A DNA stretch of 64,000 bases from Microcyclospora pomicola. Lineage: Eukaryota > Ascomycota > Dothideomycetes > Capnodiales. Each line of letters begins with the position of its first letter. Within the stretch, counting starts at the first letter, position 1. The notes under the pieces are model-generated. The model had not been told where the DNA came from, did no database searches, and was given only the letters and a program-made list of their open reading frames with translations. The position numbers and the translations under genes were made by a program. The DNA is taken from contig NHNY01000036.1 in assembly GCA_002786065.1 (NCBI GenBank), positions 124,001-188,000 on the forward strand, written 5' to 3'. This document shows positions 43,348 through 54,096 of the stretch, in pieces.

Positions 43348-44363
43348 TGCATGAGTACGAGAGAGTGAGCATGTTCACGCGATTCGCTGCAATGAATCTT
43401 GGGCAGACCAATCACGCCTTCGATCAGACGAAATCATGCCCATATATGTACTGCATACACATGCATACATGATGTCTGGAACCATATGTCGGCAACTCCA
43501 TCTAACTACCTTACATATACATAGCTACCTTCACATCCCCAATCCACTCGAAAAGATACCATACAAGAGAAACCACATATCCCATAGCCGCCAGGGAGCA
43601 CTGCATATCGTACCATCGAACAGTGAAGCTTTCCAGCATCCCTGCCTTTCTTTCGGCCGTTGCAGCGTCCTTTGCGCACCCCTGGCCCTGTCACTGCGAT
43701 ATGCGATCTGCGATTTGCGGTCCTCGAGCACGTGGTGGGGCACTTGCCTGCATACATCACAGACAGAACGTTGAATGCAATGCAATGTGATGTCCAAGCT
43801 TCGAACCTGCAGCGAAAGGTGTTCGAGGTCGTTTCATGTGTATCGCTGGGTGCAGATGGAAGAAGTTTGTTTAGGCCGAGGTCTGGCTGGCTTAAGACTT
43901 GGGGGGACGTGCTCGCTCGATCAGGCGGCGCCGGCTTCAATTCGGCCACCATGAAGACCACATATGTCTACAGCGAGGATACAAGCTCAATGGACTGAAG
44001 GTTTATGGTGACGCGATGTTGTTCATGGCATGTTAATGGCCAAGTCATTGAATGTTACATCGTCGCGCTCGCTACAGGCTATATGCCCTGAGCGCGACTG
44101 AGTATGTGTGTGCTACTATACATGAATGCCGCTTCCGGCATTGAGCAGAAGGTAAGGTAAGGTATGTAAAGTGCAGAAAGTCCCCCAATGTAATCGCCAT
44201 AGTACAGTGTGGCTAGGCATATGCTTCAGTGAGTATCCTCTTGAAAGCGCCTCATACTCCTCCCGAATGCTTTCCCTTGTGTCGCTTGCATCGACGAAAT
44301 GCCAGGTGAACGCTTCCCAATGGCAAATAAACCCTGTCGCGTGTCGCTCGTCCGCACTCCTAT
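43348..44363. other. Intergenic, 1.0 kb
   Basis: Between the right end of the MULE and the 3' end of the kinase gene. GC content returns to the level of the rest of the window. ORFs up to 151 codons have no motif and overlap each other on both strands. Confidence 0.4.
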
Positions 44364-47300
44364 TCAATAGCCTTCCTCATCTGTGCTCATGTCACTCCTG
44401 TCGAGTCCGCTTAAGAGACCGCTACCATCGTCAAGATGCTCAACGCCTGTGTTACGATGTAGCGCACGGCATGTCGCGCGCAGTCCGGAGTCAAGGTCAG
44501 CCAACATGCGTTCGAGCTCGCCAGCGAGTGACGCTGGATCAGCATCCTCGAGCAAAGTCTGCGGGTGAGCTGGCTCAGGCACGGGAAATTCGAGCTCTGG
44601 CTGCCCATTATGTGCATGACCATGAGTACGCACGCGAGAGTGGCGCTGGGAAGGCACACTAACCATCCTCTCCAGTGTGTGGCTGTCATGTAGGCCATCC
44701 TCAAGACTGGTATGCGGGCCGAAAGTTGGCCATTGGTTCGTGTCGATGGATGGATCGCGTGCATTCGGGTGCAGACGTGGTATGTCGGCGATACTGCTGC
44801 GACGCGAAAGCCCCGAGTCGAAGTTGTCTGAATCAGTGTCGTTGAGACTGTTACCGCGAGAATGCATTTGCATGTTCTTGTGGCTAAGCCGCTTCATCTG
44901 GCCTCCTTCAGACTGCCACTGCTTGTGGTACGAATAACGATTATGGTCGACGTTGTTTTGGCTTGCCTCATCATCCAAGTCGAAGGGATTGCCGGACGTC
45001 TTGTCTGTATCGGTAGAGCTCAACATGGAATGAGAGGTTCCAGGGCGGGTCACAGCTTCAGGACTGGCCATGTCAAGATCGATCATAGACGCGATAGAGT
45101 CTCGCATCGACGAGGAGGATCGGGGCATGATCTGCCGATCGACGTGAATGTTGTCACGAAATTGGCCGATCGGCTCTGTGACAGTATGCTTGAGTGTCGG
45201 ACGGAAGCCTGGTGGGAGATCTTCCGAAGAGTACGATGGTACATCTATACTCGTGTCCGTTTCGTCAGGATCGGCGGGCTGGGCATTCTGGAACGTCCAC
45301 GCCATGGTCGCCCGCTTCTCTGGCAAAGTCGCGGTGTGTGAGCTCGACCCGACACCTGATGTCTTTGGGGTTTTAGACGGAAAGCTCCATTCCATAGTGG
45401 CACGTTTCTCGTTATCATGATCCGCATATTCGAAAGGCTCATCTTCGGCGTCTTCGACAGGTTCTACACGACGAAGTCTTGCTCGTAATGTGGCTGCGTG
45501 ATCAAAGTCAAGTGCTGGTACTTGGTAATCGGCAGCACTAGCAATATCCAGATCTATCGAGACCAGACTCTCGCGAATCTTTGTATCTCCCGTCGTTGCT
45601 CTCAATTGAAGATCAGAAGCACCAGAATTGGGGACAGGATCTTCGATTGGCGTGTGCAGTTCGTAGGGTGCTGCGCTTGTGTTGAAAACACGCTGCAAGG
45701 ATATCTCACCACGAGCCGCGCTCATCTCTCGGAATTGCTCTTCGAGTGCTTGCATACGCGATGGCGGAACGCCAGTGGTGTCAGCTGGCTGAGCTCCCAT
45801 GGCTGTTGGGGGATCAGGGGACGCGAAATCCTGCACCCCAATCATGTGACTGTAGCGTTTGCCAAAGTCTGCGTTGTAATTGTCTGAGATGTTGAAGTTC
45901 CAATCGTGCGCATCTTCTTCATCTGGCTCGTCATCCGGATCTTTTGGAGCCGCTGCACCACCTGCTGCCCATAAGGATTGACGTTGACCACCCCGATACT
46001 CCCACAGGAGAAACCGATCAATGATAATGGTCAGACTGCTCGTGGGGTAGGATTCCTCCGTATTTGCAATATACGGATGGTTGAGTACCGCGGCAGCTGA
46101 AGGCCGCTCTTGAGGGTCCAGCTCCAGACAGAATGCCACGAAGTCGCATAAAGGTTGGCTGTATTCACGGTTGTCCAGCTTGGGCGCAACGCTGTTGACA
46201 AAGATTAGATCGTCGGGTTTTGTTCCCATGTACGGCATGGCTCCGGTCGCCATCTCGTATATGGTGCACCCATATGCCCAGATATCCACCTCGGCGCTAT
46301 ACCCTTCTGCATGTGCGTTATTCTGCGAATTCCAAACGTTTGGTGGCATGAAATGCGGTGTTCCAATGATGGTGTTCCGCTTCGTGTTCGCAAAGTCAAT
46401 CTCAGCAGTGATTCCGTAGTCACCTAGCTGCACGTTCCCTTCTTCGGTGATGTAGATATTCGTACACTTGATGTCACGGTGGATAATGCCTGCATCGTGA
46501 ATACCTTTCACGGCAACCGCAAGTTCGCGCGCGATGGCGATAATGAACCGCTCCTCGAGACCTTTGGTTGGATGTGTGTTGGCTCGCATGAGTGTGCGAA
46601 TACTACCACCCGTGCACCAATCGGTTACGATCCACAATGTCTTGTGTAAGTCGAAAGCCTCATGGATCATGTTGATATTCTTCGCCTTGCTCTCTTTTAG
46701 CATCTGCAAGGTCGCCACCTCCGCACGAAAGTTCTTGAGCACTTCATCCTTGTCGCCGGTGTACCCCTCGTAATCGATGTCGTCAACGTTGATGATCTTG
46801 GCAGCTGCAAGAACGCCGGTAACCCGGTGCTTGCATTTGTATACACGCCCAGATCCACCTTTGCCGATGTACTCCAAGAGCTCGTACGGCGGGACTTGTG
46901 TTTTGGAGCGTTCGGCATCGCGTACAATCGACTTGTACATCGTCTGAGCATCTTCCCTCTGCTTTTCCTTCCTCAAGCCTTCATACGGCCCTGCCATAAT
47001 GCTTGCCGGGTCTGGGGAGTTCATGCTGACCTTGGTAATCAGATCAAAGACAGCATCCGCTTTCAATTTCTGAGGGATCTCGCTTTCGTCTTCTAGCTCC
47101 ACCGCGCCAGGGTATCGTGTGTACCCACTGAGTTGCTGGACAGTGGTCTGTGGTAATGAGATCGCGCGTTTGCGGATGGCACTTCGTGAGTGGTGGCGTG
47201 CTCCAATTCGAGAAGGCGGGGTCAGGCTCCAGAATTTCTTGGGCTTTTGTGGTTTCTCTTTCTTGACTACGGAAGGACTGTTGGCACCTTCAGTCCGATC

Positions 47301-48040
47301 GACTCCCTTCACCTTGCGCTTTGGTTTCCGCTGTCTGTTCTTTGCGATTCGCGGTTCAGACCAATTCGAGCCAATGCGTATAGCTTGAAGTTGGCTGCTG
47401 ACACCCTCGAGGAAACCTAGTCATGAAAGTTAAAATTGACAAGCACATGAACCGGGTTTGCCGTAGTCACATGCTATGGCCTGATCAGGGGCCGCAAGTT
47501 GCACGCTCTAACACCACATCTACCACAAAAAGCCTTTCATGACTTGAATTGCTGCCGCCGCCGCTGCCTGACACCGCTTACTTTCTCATATGCTTGGGAC
47601 TTACCTGAATGTGTTGCGCGACGATAAGCCGATTTCGGCTGGCGCTGTGTTGCCGGGGAGGCGTTGTGCGAGAAACGTTTAAAAAAACTCGTGAAGTTGC
47701 CTCTCTCCGGTTCTGGTGAAAGAGCAGGCCGGGCCCAGATCGAGGGCGTGGCTACTTGAGTGAGCACACGTCCACGAAACCAGGCGCTCGGCTCTTCACT
47801 GTTGTATGAATCGCTGCTGTCGGAGTTCCGGCGATGTGACGAAGTTAATGCGTCGACTTCGGGCTGGCTGTGCTCTGGGACTGTTGGCGTAGGCTCGTAG
47901 TGAGCTTCTTGGTCGATTTCAATCAGCACATTGATTCCACTTGAAGGAAGCGGAGTCGGGGCAAGTTCTTCATCCTCCTCTTGGAGAGTGTTCATGGGTA
48001 CGAAGCGCTCCTTTTGGTCCCTTCCACTTGGTCCTCCCAT
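44364..48040 (-). CDS. STE20/GCK-like serine/threonine protein kinase with DYG motif
   Basis: Two exons, 48040-47605 and 47416-44364 (188-bp intron), 1162 aa, with start MGGPSGRDQ. Splicing gives RRATHS-GFLEGVSSQLQ. The N-terminal 320 residues are Ser/Glu-rich with basic patches. The kinase domain is at about 320-595: YELLEYIGKGGSGRVYKCK (Gly loop), AAAKIINV (VAIK Lys), HRDIKCTNIYI (catalytic loop), DYG in place of DFG, GTPHFMPPNVW (APE region) and DIWAYGCTIYEMATG. The overall form resembles STE20/germinal-centre kinases, but I cannot name the orthologue. The C-terminal half is long, Ser/Asp-rich and probably disordered; near its end is a helical ADPASLAGELERMLADLDSGL. The start is uncertain: a 61-nt alternative intron (GTACCC..TTCAAG) would join an upstream ATG at 48141 (MSSEPPPPHFVLPFTTN) in frame. 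Confidence 0.8.
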
Positions 48041-48156
48041 CGTGACACCACTCGACGATTTGGTTTGTTGTAATGAGTGCCAAGGTGGAGGTTTGTGGTG
48101 AATGGTAGGACAAAGTGGGGAGGGGGCGGTTCAGAAGACATCGTCGCTGAAGTGAA

Positions 48157-48372
48157 CTTACCTGATCAATCGACTCTTCACGTTCAACTAGCGCGATCAA
48201 GTTCACAAGATAATCCTCAGCGTGGTCGACACAATCATTCGTCTGCTGGAAACAGCATCTGGCCACCTCTGCCTTCAGGCGATCCTCCTGACCTGCAAGA
48301 TGGCTATTCAAGGTCGCGATCATCCATACAGCCGGCTGCATTACTGGAAGATAGATTCGTCAGGTCAACCAT
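48157..48372 (-). CDS. Possible upstream exon or small separate gene, unidentified
   Basis: A helical, charged frame (EDRLKAEVARCCFQQTNDC followed by VDHAEDYLVNLIALVEREES) ends at a strong GTAAGT donor at 48156-48151. It may begin at ATG 48341, or at ATG 48372 (MVDLTNLSSSNAAG) through a very short 37-nt intron. No acceptor downstream joins it in frame to the kinase exon, so it may be a 5' UTR reading frame of the kinase transcript or an independent small gene. Product not recognised. Confidence 0.35.
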
Positions 48373-49007
48373 GGTAGTGTTGATGTGAATACATGAGGCT
48401 CATATTCACAAGCTAATGTTGTATCCCCAGGCTGGATTTCTCAACTCCGAATCGACATGTCGTTCGCGCTTCGAGAACAATTCTGCGCTAGTGATGCACG
48501 GCACGGCTCTTCCCTAGCTTGTGACACACGTGACCGATATGCCACCAAAAATTCACATGCTCGTTGTTCATTATGTTCTTCACTTGGTATTGTGCCTCAT
48601 GAATATCACATGGAGCTTGAGAGCGTGGCTCGGCGCAGACATTGCCGAGAGCTGATTGCTACTATGTTTGCGAGCGGTTGCTCACTCATGTCGATTCGTT
48701 GACTTGCTGTTTGCATTGTAGTCGTCACTTCCACACGATATATCATCACAAAGACTGAGAACACAAACATGACCTCACTTGCCAGCCATGTACTACGTTG
48801 TACAGTGACCAAGTCCGCTAAGTTGTAAGCTCGAAGCTGTGTCGAGCGTTCAGTCTCTTCGTGCACAGTAGAGCGTCTGACAAGACTCACTCCCCGTCTT
48901 TTGCTATGAATGCATCGTAAGATGTTGCAGCACTTTCATTGCTTGTAGACTCCTTCTCACGATCTCTGGACCAGCAAGCTAACATATTAAGCTCCTCACT
49001 TGCAAGA
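48373..49007. other. Intergenic, 635 bp
   Basis: Divergent region between the kinase gene (minus) and the small gene starting at 49008 (plus). Nothing else recognised. Confidence 0.4.
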
Positions 49008-49529
49008 ATGGAGCCAATTTCTCCGAAGCCTCGCACAAACAGCCTGTACGAAGTCAGTCCCGCCACCCGTGCGCTCTTCGGTCAGGACAACTAGTACCAG
49101 AACGACCTCAAAGCACCTGCTCAACAAGTGGGTAAAGCTGCATTGGCTACAGTGACTATACCAGGATATCCATCGAGACCAGCTGCTCAGTCAGTGAAGA
49201 AAGGCGACTGGGTCAATCGAAAGGTACAGAACAGTATCGCAGGCGTTGGAAGTTATGCCGGAAGAATGGTCAACAGCGTAAGTAACGGACTGAACAAGAT
49301 AGGTGAGAGTCCTGGGTAGTCAATTTCGAACACCACGCGTGGCTGGCGCCAGGGCGTCGCCGGCTACGAATATGCTATCAAGGATGGTGTTGGGATTGGA
49401 GGCGCGAGAGTCGCGACGGCGGGAGATCCACTAGGCATTACGAGAGGGGACTCGCAGGGCGCGAACGTTGATATGGTTGCAAAGGTGCCAAGCGAGACGG
49501 GGAGCAAAGGCACAGCATCAAATCCTTAA
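49008..49529 (+). CDS. Small Gly/Ser-rich fungal protein, frame interrupted by two TAGs (mini-introns or pseudogene)
   Basis: From ATG 49008 (MEPISPKPRTNSLYEVSPAT) one frame stays protein-like to TAA at 49527-49529, except for TAG codons near 49092 (after FGQDN) and 49317 (after GESPG). Both lie at the end of possible 42-nt introns that keep the frame: GTCAGT..ACTAG for the first and GTAAGT..GGGTAG, with a CTGAAC branch, for the second. The second is convincing (MVNS-SISNTTRGWRQGV). The first is weaker because the removed segment (VSPATRALFGQDN) itself looks coding, so the first TAG may be a real nonsense mutation. The middle has IPGYPSRPAAQSVKKGDWVN and repeated Gly-Val/Ser patterns (VGSYAGRMVNSV). 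Function unknown. Confidence 0.5.
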
Positions 49530-49582
49530 AGAGTTTGAACGGCAAGCTGGAGACCATAGAAAGATCTATACTTATACATAAA

Positions 49583-50602
49583 TCATATCTTTGCTCGTGC
49601 TGCTTCCATCATGACATCTCTCGTCAAAGACTGGCCTTCGATCTTGGTTGGACTTAATCGTCCAATCTTTAACAGACGTGCGATCATGTCTTCATCTCCA
49701 AAATGGCTGTTATGCTCATACTCGGGCTCCTCGCCGTATGCTACTCGCGCACAATCCACCAAGATCCGCGCAGTCATTCCAAACACACGGTACCGCGGTT
49801 GCGCCAGCGCATCGCCGGGGATGGTGTAGAACGATTTTGGTAGAGGCGGCTCTAGACTGCTATTGGGCTGGGGTTTTGGCTTTTGCTCTGCAGCAGCCTT
49901 TTCTGATGAGTCTGCTACCTTAGCTGAAGGCTTTCGTGCGCGCGCGGCATTGGCGCGGAACACAGTAGACGGTGTCACTGGGACGGAGAATGAGTGCATG
50001 CGCCATGCCGACTCGTGCCAACTATGCCAGCTTCCCTTATACCACTCTCCAGGGACGGAGGCACGTATTGACGGGTCAACGTCTTGCGTGCGTAGGAAAT
50101 TGTAGAACGGCGCCGTAAAGACTGCTGCGACTTCTCGGGCGTCCAACTTGGGCAGGATGTCTCGGGCTACATCTGGGTCGCGATTTCGTTCTGATGGAGC
50201 CGGACTTTTCAGATATGCTACGCAAGGTCTCACGCCCAACTCTGTCATGGCCAGATTCGCAGGGAGCTCAGCAAGGTGTTCAACAGTGTACCCCGTGGGG
50301 AGCTTGTTGTCGGACATGGGCAAGCCGATTTCCTCAAATGCTTCTCGTCGAGCGGTTATCCAGGGTGTTTCGGAAAGGGTGTCGGCCTTGCCACCAGGAA
50401 GAGCAGCCTGTCCAGCATAGCTTTTGAGGGCTGACGAGCGGATGGTGAGAACGACACGAAGATCACCCAGTTTATCGGCGAACAGGAGAATGAGAACTGC
50501 TGCTCGTCGATTGAGAGGACATTTGTAGTAATTTGTTGTTGGAGCTGCAAAAGAACGCAGATTCGCAAGAGCGCGATTTGATGCTGGTGTGAGGGTTGGC
50601 AT
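49583..50602 (-). CDS. PCD1: Nudix hydrolase of the PCD1 / NUDT7 (CoA diphosphatase) type
   Basis: Single exon, 339 aa, starting at MPTLTPASNRALANL. The Nudix helix is at about residues 70-94 (GGKADTLSETP followed by WITARREAFEEIGL), giving the Mg-binding REAFEEIG. It is preceded by NRRAAVLILLF and SSALKSYAGQAALPGG, the UPF0035-like sequence typical of Pcd1/NUDT7. Family members hydrolyse CoA and oxidised CoA or oxidised nucleotides; yeast Pcd1 is peroxisomal and has also been reported to act on 8-oxo-dGTP. The C terminus ends AARAKI with no clear PTS1, so localisation is open. A charged, Lys/Ala-rich insert lies near residues 225-250. Confidence 0.88.
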   Translation of the reverse strand: MPTLTPASNRALANLRSFAAPTTNYYKCPLNRRAAVLILLFADKLGDLRVVLTIRSSALKSYAGQAALPGGKADTLSETPWITARREAFEEIGLPMSDNKLPTGYTVEHLAELPANLAMTELGVRPCVAYLKSPAPSERNRDPDVARDILPKLDAREVAAVFTAPFYNFLRTQDVDPSIRASVPGEWYKGSWHSWHESAWRMHSFSVPVTPSTVFRANAARARKPSAKVADSSEKAAAEQKPKPQPNSSLEPPLPKSFYTIPGDALAQPRYRVFGMTARILVDCARVAYGEEPEYEHNSHFGDEDMIARLLKIGRLSPTKIEGQSLTRDVMMEAARAKI

Positions 50603-51232
50603 GGTGCCGGAAATGCAGTGTTTTTACTCTATTCTATGTTGCATCTGTCATTGAGTCGAAGCATGATCATTATATGTATGTATAGGTATGTATGTATGTA
50701 TGCACAATGTAGTATTGCCTCGGCCTATGCTGGTTGTTCCATGACACCAGCGGAGTCGGGGATTTTGCGTCTAGAGTTGCCGATTCGGGCATAAACCCGT
50801 CAGTGACGAAAGCTTTCGCTGCTGTGAAGTTGAACTGAATGAGGAATGGGAAACCATTGTGAATGCTGCGACTAATACTATGCAACTTCTGCTACACGTA
50901 CATCGTTTTCGACCTACAAGGTCATGATACGCAAGAGGCGTCTTGAGCACATGCAATCAAAGTTGATGCTGAGAACGTGAATGTCGTCAAGCCTAACATC
51001 ACGTGAGGATAACCATAAATCATTGCCTTATCCATTAGAGTTTCTAGTGAACCAATGATTCACCGCTCTCGTGGTCGAGAAGAGTGATGCGGCACGCGAG
51101 GTCGTTTTTTCCATCAGACCCACCAACGCCGAAACTTCAGACCTACACGCTGACCTCTGCTTGTTTCACGACGGTTTTGGGTCATATTCTTTCTCGCACG
51201 TTACCCTCCATGCGCTCTCAGCAGCTTCGGTC
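50603..51232. other. Divergent intergenic region, 630 bp
   Basis: Between the Nudix gene (minus) and RRN3 (plus). Contains an interrupted TATG tetranucleotide repeat at 50675-50702. No gene recognised. Confidence 0.45.
50675..50702. repeat. TATG tetranucleotide microsatellite (imperfect)
   Basis: About seven GTAT/TATG units with one interruption (TATAGG). Confidence 0.8.
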
Positions 51233-53269
51233 ATGGTTTCTCTCGCCTCGTCCCCGGGCGCGATGCCACCGCCGCCTACACCACTCTCGAAACGACCTAC
51301 AGTAGGCTTCAAGCGCGATAGTTCTTATCTGGATACCGACGACGAGGCTCAGCTGTCACAGACCACCAAGAAGCTGAGGGTTGCGTTTAGTCCCAAAGTC
51401 GACATCAGGATCATGGACGACTGGGACGAGAAGACACTGGATCTGGTGAGAACAGAGGTCGAAAGCGCCATCGACTTGCACGTTCAGCCCGGTGAAGACA
51501 GAGATGATGTCGGGTATGTCAAGCTGCTGCACACACTCAACCAAGAGAATCCGTCCGCGAAGTTGCAGAAGAAATATCTCGTCGCCATGGAAGCAAGGAT
51601 AAGCTCGTTGGGCGAGTGCGGAAAGCTGGTTATCGCTGTTGTGGACTGGCAATGGTTGGGTCGCGACGACACCTTTGCGGCGCTCTATATCAAATTCCTG
51701 TGCTCGGTGGGGATCGCACACTCGAAATACATCCCTTCTATCACGGACAGGCTGGTAGCGCATTTCACCAAGCTACCTGCGACGCTCGGACGCCTACCTG
51801 ACGAGACCGTCGTCTCTCGAGCCAAGATGTTCGCTCGAGTGCATCTCGCTATCAAGTCGCTTCTACGTCAGGTGCCATCTGCGTCTGCAACTCTCGCCAG
51901 AACATTAAAGCTCGAATTCCCCGCGGATATTGCCACAACACGGTCATACCTTCAGTTTCAGAAGCACCTGCTGCGGTTGACGGACTACGTGCCTGAGCTG
52001 AAACTCGAAGTCATGGCCCTGATCACTCAACGACTAGTCAGTATCGACATCCAGGTTCAACTTGATTTTGAGGATCTAGGAGAGGAGGAAGAAGAGAAGG
52101 TTTTGCATACAAGGTCGAGCCTCGGCGATGAGGTGGACACCGATGATAGTGATCTCGACACGCTCTCGGAGTCAGAGGTCACGACGAGCGAGCATGAGCA
52201 GCTTTTGCGAGACTTGAGGCTGAAAGTGTCAAAGATGGACGGAACCCTCGATCTGCTCTTCGAATACTACAATCCTTCTATCCAAGACGGCCTAAGCCCA
52301 GAGATCAACGAGTCATTCCAGCAACTTCTATCACATTTCTCGAAGTTCATCATGCCCAATCGTACTCGACATGCACAGTTCCTTCTGTTTCATTTCTCGC
52401 AGAACTCAAGCAGTCACGTCATGCTTTTCGCTCGGCAATGTCTAGACATCGCTACTGGTGGTGGCTCTCCCTCCCAACGTTTGACGGCTTGTGCTTATCT
52501 GGCCAGCTTCGTAGCGCGAGGTGCGCACGTCCCGGGCGATTGCGTTCAGGAGGTCTTCGAAGTGCTCTGTGACTACCTCGAGCACATGCGAGCCAAGTAC
52601 GAACCCAGCTGTCGAGGGCCTGACCGCCGGACATACAGCCTGTATTACGCTGTTGCACAAGCAATATTGTATATCTTTTGCTTCCGATGGCGGGATCTCG
52701 TCCTGGGATCCTCAACCCCAGAGCCTGGGGATGCGGACCTCAGCGAGGACGACCTGCTTGCAGAAGGCCGCGAACTTGCGTGGTACCCTCGCATCAAGGA
52801 GGTTCTTACGAAGAACATCTACTCGAAACTCAACCCTCTCAAAGTCTGCTCACCTGTGATTGTGAGCGAGTTTGCCAAGATTGCCAACCACCTTCGCTTC
52901 ATATACGTCTTCCCCTTGCTGGAGACAAACAAACGCGTTCGCCTCGGGCAGGTATCAAACTACTATTCCATTGGCGCTTTGACCGACGTTGGGCGGCGAG
53001 AGACAGCCTTCGACCGGAAGACCGGCGAAGCGCATCTGCAGCTTGAGGCTTATTTCCCCTTTGATCCGTACCTCCTCCCCAAGAGCAAGCACTGGGTGGT
53101 GAGCGACTACAACGAGTGGAAACTACCTGCAGGTCTTGCGCGAGACGACGATGACGAAGAAGATGGACGCAGTGATTCCGACGGGAGTGACGAGAGCGAG
53201 GAGGAGGATTACGACCTGGAGGAGCTTGACGGTATCCCCTTGCCGGACAGCGTGTCCGTGAGCAGTTGA
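51233..53269 (+). CDS. RRN3: RNA polymerase I initiation factor Rrn3
   Basis: Single exon, 678 aa, starting at MVSLASSPGAMPPPPTP; the frame is open upstream without an ATG. Rrn3 (TIF-IA) binds Pol I through the Rpa43 stalk and recruits it to rDNA promoters. The protein is a HEAT-repeat helical solenoid. Recognisable stretches are GYVKLLHTLNQENPSAKLQ, VVDWQWLGRDDTFAALYIKF, a long acidic loop at about 280-330 (DLGEEEEEKV..DTDDSDLDTLSESE), then HAQFLLFHFSQ, and KYEPSCRGPDRRTYSLYYAV with the conserved FRWRDL following. It ends in an acidic tail. The internal acidic loop is where phosphorylation regulates the human and yeast proteins (family knowledge). Confidence 0.92.
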   Translation: MVSLASSPGAMPPPPTPLSKRPTVGFKRDSSYLDTDDEAQLSQTTKKLRVAFSPKVDIRIMDDWDEKTLDLVRTEVESAIDLHVQPGEDRDDVGYVKLLHTLNQENPSAKLQKKYLVAMEARISSLGECGKLVIAVVDWQWLGRDDTFAALYIKFLCSVGIAHSKYIPSITDRLVAHFTKLPATLGRLPDETVVSRAKMFARVHLAIKSLLRQVPSASATLARTLKLEFPADIATTRSYLQFQKHLLRLTDYVPELKLEVMALITQRLVSIDIQVQLDFEDLGEEEEEKVLHTRSSLGDEVDTDDSDLDTLSESEVTTSEHEQLLRDLRLKVSKMDGTLDLLFEYYNPSIQDGLSPEINESFQQLLSHFSKFIMPNRTRHAQFLLFHFSQNSSSHVMLFARQCLDIATGGGSPSQRLTACAYLASFVARGAHVPGDCVQEVFEVLCDYLEHMRAKYEPSCRGPDRRTYSLYYAVAQAILYIFCFRWRDLVLGSSTPEPGDADLSEDDLLAEGRELAWYPRIKEVLTKNIYSKLNPLKVCSPVIVSEFAKIANHLRFIYVFPLLETNKRVRLGQVSNYYSIGALTDVGRRETAFDRKTGEAHLQLEAYFPFDPYLLPKSKHWVVSDYNEWKLPAGLARDDDDEEDGRSDSDGSDESEEEDYDLEELDGIPLPDSVSVSS

Positions 53270-54096
53270 AGAGACGGTGTCGCAGTATGCCGCTTACGAA
53301 ATGATGATTCCTTGACATGCATTCTTTGCATGCATGCTTTAATGCCTATTTGGAGCACTTTAGCGTGGCGCTCAGGAGTACATTTCATCTTTTTGGGGGT
53401 TTCGAGCGTGGCGCATGGACATACCGCGCATTGTTTTTGTTATATATGTCTTCATGACTGTCACAAACATCATTCATAGATGTATTTGATGTACTTCATG
53501 TGTACCATAACGCAATATTAAACAAACTTGAGTACCTGTCTCCGCGCGCATATGCCGAATAAAGAATCGGCACGATGTGTATATATGTATGCTGTTCACA
53601 TCATCATTGTCATACTGGGTATCTATGTTCGTTGCTGTTTGTGTCCGTACTCTCATTTCTTCAGCCGCATCTTCCTGCTCCTCCTCTTTGCCCTCTTCCT
53701 CCTCTTGTCGCAAACACTCGTAGCAAAGTAGGAACAAAAGTAGACAGAAACGTAACTCGGAACGCCATGGCCTGTACCTCCGTGGAGGCGGTCTTGAAGC
53801 TTTCGGTGGGTATCATCTGGAATTGAACGGTACAAAAAAGCAGGAAGGAGCAAGCAAATCGTGGCAGTAAAAGAGTAAGAACAAGGAAGGAAATGGTCGT
53901 GAATTGCCCGAGAGGAGATCTCCCAGCTGTAGCTTCCTCTGTCCTGGTACAGAGAGCAGTATACAGCACCTCTGGGTAAGGCAAGGGTCGGAAGGCGGTT
54001 CTTCCTGCTCGGTCTCGGTATGCTTCATTCTCGTCAGCAGACACCGAACTATGCGCTGCTCTTGCCCTGCTATAGGCTATGCGTGGAACCGCGCAT
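53270..54096. other. Convergent intergenic region, 827 bp
   Basis: 3' flanks of RRN3 (plus) and the TPR-like gene (minus). AT-rich near 53,450-53,600. No gene recognised. Confidence 0.45.
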
